The notes under the pieces were generated by a model. It was not told where the DNA came from and did not search any database. It was given only the letters and a program-made list of their open reading frames with translations. A stretch of DNA of 34,115 nt from Phycisphaerae bacterium (GTDB lineage: Bacteria; Planctomycetota; Phycisphaerae; Sedimentisphaerales; UBA12454): contig JAPLMW010000093.1 in the NCBI GenBank assembly GCA_026386845.1, forward strand, positions 1 to 34,115, read 5' to 3'. How positions within the stretch are numbered: the first letter of the stretch is position 1; every line of letters begins with the position of its first letter. Shown piece after piece: positions 1 through 9,000 of the stretch. The position numbers were made by a program, and so were the translations under genes.

Positions 1-3000
1 CCTTTTACGTCGCTGTAAGAGATGGTTACCTCGGCCGTTTGTTTATCTGCGGCGTCGAAGTTGCTGCCAATCGAGATTTCCGGACCGTAACCAGCTCTGT
101 TGTTCCAGAATATGCTGTTGATAATCTTCGTATTAGCCTGATAGGCGCAACTCAAGCCGCCGCCGTAGCTGGCCATAAAGCCGATTCCTGTCGCGTTATT
201 TTGCGAGAAGGTGCAGTTTGATAGAGAAAGCTGTGTATCCCAGTTGGCCGATACACCGCCGCCGTCTCTGCCGGCGTTATTGTATATAACGAGGCAGTTA
301 TGCATATTCGGCTCAAGCTCACCTGTAAAGTATGCTGCGCCGCCGCTTGCCGAAGCGTTGTTGGCGTTAAATTCGCAATCGTAGAATTTTAACGCACTTG
401 ATGCAGAGTAAATTGCGCCGCCCTGGCCTACCGGGTCGATTGCCTGATTTCCGCTAAAGTCGCATTCGAATAAGATGGAATTGCTGTCAATCAGCGACAC
501 AGCGCCTCCAAGCATAGCGATGCAGTTTTCAAAAGTGCTTCTGCTTATATGAGCGATTGAATTTTCCCAGTACATACCGCCGCCGGCACAGGCATGGTTA
601 TTGTTGAATGTACAGCCCTTGAAGACCGGTGTTGCCGTACCTTCTGCGCAGATTCCGCCGCCGTAGCTTATTACCGAGTCGTACAGAACGGTATCTGCTA
701 TTACTGTTTCTAATATATCTATATTAGGCACATTAGGGTCGGAACCTGCTATCTGGCCTCTTGTATGAGCTTCGTTATTGACAAAATTGCAGTCCGTAAA
801 TTTTGCTTCGCTTCCGGCCGCCAGATAAACGGCGCCGCCGAATGAATCAATGGCATAATGCTCCATTGGGTATCCTACTATATTAGCGCTGCCGCTAATG
901 CCGCAGACGCCGCTGTAGGCAATGTTGCCCTGGAAGAGACATTTTTCGAATTGGGGCTTGCTGCCGCCCATACAGTAAATAGCTCCGCCACGGCCGCTGT
1001 AATACCAGTAATCTTCATAAGGACCAAAGTCCCAGGTATGATATATGCCGCCATTTGGGTCGCCCCAGTTTCCGCCGTGGCCCCATCGACCAGTAGCGTT
1101 CATACCGTTGCTGCCCTGAGCGTAACAGTCTATAAATTGGCAGTTTTTAAATATCGGATTACTTGTTGAATCGATACCTACAGCGCCGCCCCATGCGTAA
1201 CCTGCCCAGCCGCCGTCGCCGTATTCGCCGGTACCGCTGCATCCATTACTGGCAAGGGCCGAGCATCTGACGAATCGACAGTTGCGGATTGTCGGCGAAG
1301 CGTTGTAAAGTGCAATAGCGCCGCCGAAGATACTTCCGCCGTTTATACCGTCGCCTGTTGGCCCATGAGCCCCTTCTAAGCCGCAGTCAATATTACCATA
1401 ATAGTAGTGGGCATCCTGAATGGTTATTCCATCCAGAACCATATCGCTGTCAACGTTCATAAATACAAAGCCGTTACCCTGCAGGATAGTCTGTGCGACT
1501 ACACAGGGGTCGTCCGGATTTGTGCCGGTAATTGTGATGTTCTTTCCAATAACGATGATTTTTGAATAGTCGTAATTGGTCTCTGAACCATAATATGTTC
1601 CTCTGGCAAGAATGATTTTATCTCCGTTCTTGGCGGCATTAAAAGCATCCTGCAGAGAGGTGTATTCTCCTGGTACGTAGAGATTTTTCGGCTGCTCGAA
1701 TAATACGGCAACATCTCTGTTTCGAATCATAACAACATAATTTTTCGTACTGGTTGAGCTGTCGTTGTCTGTGCCTGTCCATTTGTTCACTCGCCAGCCT
1801 GCGTCGGGCAGGGCGGTAAGCTCAATGGTCGTGCCTGCGTAATACTGGCCGCTTGGCGGCTCAATATCTCCGTGGCTGTCGATAGCGGTTGTTGTAAGAT
1901 TGAATCTTCTCGGCCAGTTAGGCTCGATATCAATATAGTGGAACCCTATATCAAGCTGACCTGCGTCGCCGGCGTCCACTGCCGTATCATTGCTGTCGGT
2001 TCTGGTTGTATAATCCGCCATATTATCATCTGGCAAGACATTAACATTCACAGCCAGCGAGCTGCCGTGATTTATAGCAGGACTCTGGCTCGCATTGGGT
2101 GGTATCTGACTGAGATAGTAATTACCCAAATCCGATGGCAAGAAATTCGGATTGCCTGCTATGTTGTTGCCGTCGGTTACATTGTTAAGGGCCGTAAGAT
2201 TAACAATAGGATTGTTTGCGTCGTTGGTGTCATATGTAATGCCTGTCTGATAGTCATAGAAATCGCCGGGTATGTTTTTATTGAACAGGCAGTATGATAT
2301 GTTCGGGTCGCAATCAGCGCTGTTAGCATAAATAGCCACTCGTTTCGTCTGGTCAAAGATACAGTCTTTTATTGTTGGCGAGCAGTTATAAGCAAAGAAT
2401 ATCGCACCGCCCGCACCGCCCGGCTCGCATCCGTTTTTGCTGAAAGTGCAGCTTGTTATTTTCGGCGAGGAGTTGAGCGAGATATATATCGCGCCGCCCC
2501 TTGCATTGGCGGAGTTGCCGACAAACAGACAGTTGTGGATCTTCGAGGTTGTAGTGCCTGGGCCTTTGAGCATAATGCCGCCGCCGCTGTAGAACGAACT
2601 GTTTCCGATTATCTGGCAGTTGACGATTTCAAGCGGCATATTCGATATATAAGCTCCACCGCCTTCGGCGTTTGCACCGATGGCCTTATTTTGCATAATA
2701 GTGCCGCCGTAAATTCTCGCGGCTGATACGTTTGATGTAAAGTACAGACCGCCGCCGGTCAGGGCTGTGTTCCTGTTGATATAGCAGTCGATGAAATTGG
2801 CATCGAAGTTTGCGGCCATAATCGCACCGCCTGTGCCGCCTGAGATATTGTCGGTGAAGGCACAGTTATTAATGTCGAGTCTGCAGATGTTGGTGTCATT
2901 TAGAGTGCCTATTATCAGGGCGCCGCCGTTACCGTCTGCGATATTGCCGCCAAAGTAGCAGTCTGCCAGTTTGATATTATTTTTAGGACCGAACCTGATG

Positions 3001-6000
3001 GCGCCGCCGTTGCCGCCCGTAGCTTTATTGCCGGTCAGATTGGTTTTAAGTATTGATATACCGGCACAGTTAGGTTCGCAGTAGATAGCGCCGCCGTCGG
3101 TGTCATAAACGCCGGTTGTGTCAGCTTCAATAGTGTTATTAATAAAGTTGCAATCATTGATATCGACTGTTGTACCCTTTTCGTAGTAGATTGCACCTGA
3201 TAAACCTGCGCCGATTGATGAACCGTCATAGCCGTCATACGCAAATGGCGGATCATCCGGTATCTGTCCCGGACCCTGCCGGCCGCCTTGGCCGCCGAGT
3301 CCCATTGAAGCTATATTTTCAATAAAGCTGCATCTGACTATCTTTGGTTTAGCGTTTGCTGCCGCATAAATAGCGCCGCCATAACCTCGGCCTGAACCAT
3401 TGCCGCCGTTACCGCCGTCGCCGCCGATTTTGCTGGTTGTGCCGTCTCCGCCGGTTCCGCCGTTGCCGCCGATACCGCCTTGTGCAATGCTGTTACTGAT
3501 TGTGCAGGCCAGTATCGTCGGACTGCTGTTCTGGTCGCAGAAAATAGCGCCGCCGTAGCCATTGCCGTAGCCGTTTCCGCCGTTGCCGCCGCCGCCTCTG
3601 TTTCTTACGTCATCAGGAAACAGGTTATACCCATCCGCACCGTCACTGCCGATGCCGCCGGCAACCTCGCAATTTGAAAAGACACAGTAGCGAATGGTTG
3701 GACTTGTATTTCTGCCGATAAAGATGGCTCCGCCGAAACCATTGCCGGTTGCATCAATGCCGCTCAGACGATTGGGGTCAATCGGGTCTGTCCGCACGCC
3801 GACAGCTATAGCGCCCGCGGACAAGCTGTTGATTATAGTAAGACCCTCAATAATACTGTTCGCATCTTCGCCGTTCTGGAAGATAAAAGCTCGTCCCCTG
3901 TTATTGCAGTCTATTATAGTTGTCGCCACGACGTTCGGGTCCTGCGGATTTTCAGAACGTATAGTTATGGCTTTGCCTTTGAAATCAAAACCGTTAGGGT
4001 CGGTAATATAGTGCGGCAAGCCGCTAATTTTTCTGTATATGTAAATAGTATCGCCGCTTACGGCTGCATCTATTGCTTCCTGAATAGTTGCATATTCATC
4101 GGGAACAATCAGATTACCGGGAGAGTAAGACTCAAATCTGACCGTAACGGTATGTGGTCCGTTCATTACTATATTAAAGTAAGTGTTGTGTGTTTCAGAT
4201 TCGACGCCATCGAGAATCCATGCGGCCACTCTGGTGTTGACATCTGGAATCGCGTGAAATCTTACTGCGGCGCCCGCATAGAGATTATAGGTATGGCCTG
4301 GTATATAAGGCGCTTCGATTGTGCCGTTTGCGTCGTTGCAGTCGGTCTCTACCCGCAAGGTATAACTCGGCACGCCGCTATCATAATGATAGCCGAGGTC
4401 AACAATACCGCTGTCTTTTACGCCGTCGGTTCTTGTGGTATAGTTGTTAAGGTTGAGATTGGCCGCAGTGTCTGAACCTATATCAAAGCAGGGACTGTTG
4501 AAGTTCTGCATGGCCTCTGTGCTGCTTAAGTAAAATCCCAGCAAGAAATTCGGGTCTTTGGAGATATTATTATGGTCATCAATAATCCAGGTGCCGTTCG
4601 CATCTTGTGCCAGGCCGGTTATTGTAGAGCCGGTCTCACGGTAAATCGGCACGGCCTGAGACATCAAGGCAATTGCTGCGCCGACGTTTACTCTGGGTTT
4701 TGTAATCGCGACTTTTGTATCCGTAACAGAATCGCCTGTTATTCTTAAGAGCGTTCTGACCTGTGAAGGAGTCAGATGCGCGCCTCTTAACTGCATTGCC
4801 GCACTTTGCAAAGCTGCGACACTTCCTGCGGCGAATGGACAGGCAGAGCTTGTCCCGTTAAAGTATGGGTAGTAATCGCCGGGGTTATAACCGCCGGCTC
4901 CGACAATATCAGTTGTATAGACAGGGTCTGCAGGAGCAAGAATATCGAGTATATTAGCAGTGTTTGAGTATTCAGTAACCCGGTCTGTCGTATCATATAC
5001 AGCGCCTACGCTGATTACGTTTGACATAGCTGACGGCCAGGAAATGCCCTGCCCCGCGAAGCCATCGTTGCCGGATGCTGCAAGGATTGCTATGCCCGCA
5101 TCGACAGCGGTCTGTGCCGCTGTTGTATGTGCAGGCGAAAACGCGTCTGCATCTGCAGCATTATTTATTGGATAACCGGGCACTCCCCAGCTATTGCTCA
5201 TTGCCCTGATTGGATTGGCGGGGTTATCATTCCTGTGTGTTATGCACCAATCCCATGCTGCCAGTGTTGAATCTGTAGGCCATATTCCTTCATCTGTTGT
5301 AAGCTTAAGAGCATAAATTTTAGCATTGTAAGCAACGCCACCGATATAATCTCCGACAGTTCCCAGAAGGCCTGCGGCAATGCCGGCGCAGCAAGTGCCG
5401 TGTGCTTCGCCAACCGGCATCGGGTCAGTGTCGTTATTACCTGTATCATAACCGCCAATGACTTTACTGTTCGGGAAACCTCCACCGCCTAACCTTGGGT
5501 GTGTATAATCCACGCCGCTGTCAACAATTGCGACTGATACGCCTGAGCCATTATATATCGGTCTGGTATCAAGTGCATTTGCCAGAGGAATGGCCTGAGC
5601 CAGCGCAGGATGAACGGTTCTAACCGGCTCAATGTGAGCAACTGCCGGATTGGTCATAAGTTTATTAAGGCCCGCCTGTGTAACCTGTCCGCTTAAGATT
5701 GCCGCGTTTGTCAGCTTCTGCCGCAGTGTAAATTCGCCTGCGCTGAATATTGAAAGCACCTGATTTTGCAGTGTTGCGACTTGACTTCGCAATGTGCTGA
5801 CAGAAGCAGATGAAGACCAGTCTGTTGTTTGTGCCCCTGCCGGTTCAGTGAGGCTTACGATAACTTTTGCTGTGCCGGAGGCGGCAATTTCATTATTAAT
5901 GGTTTGCGAGTCGACAAGGACGCCGGTAGTTGTGCCGGTGCCTGTGCCATCTTCGAGAACGAGCGAATTGAAATCGGTTCCTTCCCGCAGGTCGATGTCG

Positions 6001-9000
6001 CTGTATGTAACGGTAAGTTGGGCCGGCATATCGGTGTATGGTCCGCCGTTGGTTAGCGCAATCTGCGAGCCGTCAACGCCGCTGTTTGCCCAGAAGATAG
6101 TATCTTTTACAATTACCTCTGCTGCGTAAGAAGCAAACAAACCGCCGCCGTTGCTGGTTGCGCCGGATACGATATTTTCCGCTATCGTGCAGTTCTGAAT
6201 TTTCGGTTCTGCAAAATATATCGCGGCAATACCGCCGCCCTCGTCCGTTGCCGTATTAGCGGTAATAAGGCAGTTTTTAATATGAGGTATTTGAGTAAAT
6301 GGCGTATCGCCGTCGAAGCAGATACCGCCGCCTGTAAGCCTTGCGTAGTTCTCTGTTACAAAGGTATCATTGATATCTATCAGTGAACTAAGTACATATA
6401 TGCCGCCGCCCGTTCCAAACAGCGCATCGCCTGTATCTGTGTAATAGCCTGTTTGAGTGCCGGCAATGTTTCCCTTGATAGTTGATTTATTTATAGTTCC
6501 TACACTGTCTAAAGCAAGGACGCCGCCGCCGGCCATAGAGATATTATTTGTTATATTGCAGTTGTTGATGTATATACCGCTTCCTTCGCCGTATATACCG
6601 CCGCCGACAGGCGAAGAGTTGAGGGTAAATGTGCAGTTGTTAATATCAGAGTTGAGTGTATACCACAGGCACAGACCACCGCCCCTGCCGGTATATTCGC
6701 CGTAATAGTCGGTTAAGTTTGGTTCATCCAAATCTATTATATCCGTTTGGTAATTGGGGTCTTCGAACTCCTGATTATACGCGGTCCTGTTGCTCTCGAA
6801 ACGGCAATTCTTGAAAACAGGTGACGAGGAGGGGGAAATGAACACGCCGGCGCCGTAGTCTGGCATACGAATATTTTTACGAGGCGGGCTTTGCCCGATT
6901 CTGCTGGTACCGGTGCCGCCGATACCGCTTACGCTGCTGTAAATTTTGTTTCCTGTAAAGCCGCAATTTGTGAACTTTGCACTTGATGAGTTGTCGCAAA
7001 ATACTGCGCCGCCTTTTGTGGTAAATCTTGTTAGATCACCCTGATTTGCCCCAGAGTCAACAGTAAGTCCGCCATAACCACCTGGCCACCAATTATTGCG
7101 GTACAAGAGTCCGGCATCGCCGCCGTTACCGCCTTTGCCGCTGTAGCCGATGCAGTTTTCGACGGTGCAGTTGGTAAGAACCGGAGATGAATTAGCTGAG
7201 AAGTATATACCTGCGCCATTAGTCTTTCCGGGTACACCGCCGTCGGCGCCCGCAACATCTTCTACGCCACTGGCGCCGTTACCGCCGTTACCGGATATCG
7301 CAATACAGTTTCTGATGGTTACATTGGTAAGTTTAGGGCTGCCCTGCTGGCAGAAGATGCCTGCCCCAAAAGCGTCGCCGCCGACGCCGCCGTAACCGCT
7401 TATCCCTTTAGGAAACGTGCCTGGCGGGTATTTTGTCGGGTCATTCCATGCGATTCCACCATTACCGCCGTCACCGGCCTCGGCTCTGCAGTTTTCAATT
7501 AATACGTTTGTGATATTAGGGTCGCCCCAAGCGATATAAATTCCGGCTCCGCCCGCGTTGCCGCCCTTACCGCCGTTGCCGCCGTGCTGGCTATTCGGCT
7601 CATTAGGGTCATGACCTGGGTTGCCGTTTGCACCCGGATTAACATAAACGGCGCAATCTCTGATAATGCAATTTTTGATATTATGAGTGCCATACACAGT
7701 CAATCCGCCGCCGTAATTGTTCCCGGAAGGATAACCGTTTGTGCCAGGCCCACCGGCCGAGGAGAGTGACGGCATCTCGGGTGTCAGAACTACTCTACCG
7801 AGATTTATTATGGTAAAACCATTAAACGTGCAGCCATTAATCGGACTCCCCGAGCTTCCAATACTAATGGCACCAATTCCTTCTCCCTGGTAATCGAGAA
7901 TTACAGTTTCAGGGTGTTCAGGGTCGCCGACGATAGTAATGATTTTATTTACTACAATATTTGTAGAGATGTTATAAGTGCCGGGATGAATTTCAATTGT
8001 GTCGCCGTTCTGTGCCTGATTGATAGCAGCCTGAATACCGTTAACATCGCCAAAGACATGTATCACTCTGCTGTAATCAACCTCAAAGGCCAGCGCAATG
8101 GTTTTATTGGCGTTCATAGTGACAGTATATGTGTTTTTATCCCACGTATTGGCGTCGCCCGCCCAGCTTTTTACACGATAGCCCTCGCCGGGTATCGCGG
8201 TTAAAGTTACAACGGTGTTTTCAAAGAACCAACCGCTATTTGGGTCGACGGAGCCCATATTCGGGTCGTTGACATCAACGATTAGCTGATATTGCGGTAT
8301 GGCCTCGAACTCGACCGTAACGGTCTTGTTGGTGTTCATTGTAACGATGTTATTGACATCCGTTGAGTTGTTATCAGCCCCCGTCCATTGTTTAACCCTG
8401 TATCCGTAGTCCGGTGTCGCTGTGAGTTGTACGATAATTCCCTCAGGCTGGTAACTGCGTCTTGGGCTGATTGTGCCGTGCCCGCCGATGACACTGGTGT
8501 TAAGCAGATGCGTTACCGGGTTGGTTTTGAATTGGACGGCAACTGTTGTGTTTGATACGAGTGTTAATCTGTATGTGGTATTCGGGTCGTTGCTGTCAAC
8601 GTATGTGTTTGCGTCATTTATGTCGAATGTTTCAGCAGCACCTTTGAGCCATCGTTTTACAACATAGCCCGGAGTTGGATGGGCGTTTATATCAATCACG
8701 CTGTGTTTGACGAAAGGCTGTGCATTATAAGTATCGATTGTGCCGTTGCCGTCGATAACGAGAGTTGTGAGAGTGCAGAAGACAGTTGAACTGAACTTGG
8801 CGATTACGGTATGATTGGCATCCATTGTAACGATGTTATTGACATCCGTTGAGTTATCGTCGTTCGTTCCTGTCCATTTTTCAAGGTGGTAGTTTACATC
8901 AGGAACTGCAGTAAGCCGCACATCTGAAAACTGCTTGCAGATTCGGCCGGGAGCAGGAAGACACGGGTCTATCGTGCCGTAGTTTCCATTTGGGTCAACG

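Noticed and set aside
858-4475. Plus-strand ORFs of 100-154 aa (e.g. 858-1169, 1872-2297, 4011-4475)
   Set aside because: Antisense to the continuous giant minus-strand CDS; compositional shadows of GCC/GGC-rich beta-helix rungs with no recognisable domains.
2400-7600. CRISPR-like array impression from repeated gccgccg segments
   Set aside because: Repeats are irregularly spaced, degenerate and explained by coding of GGG/GGA rung motifs.
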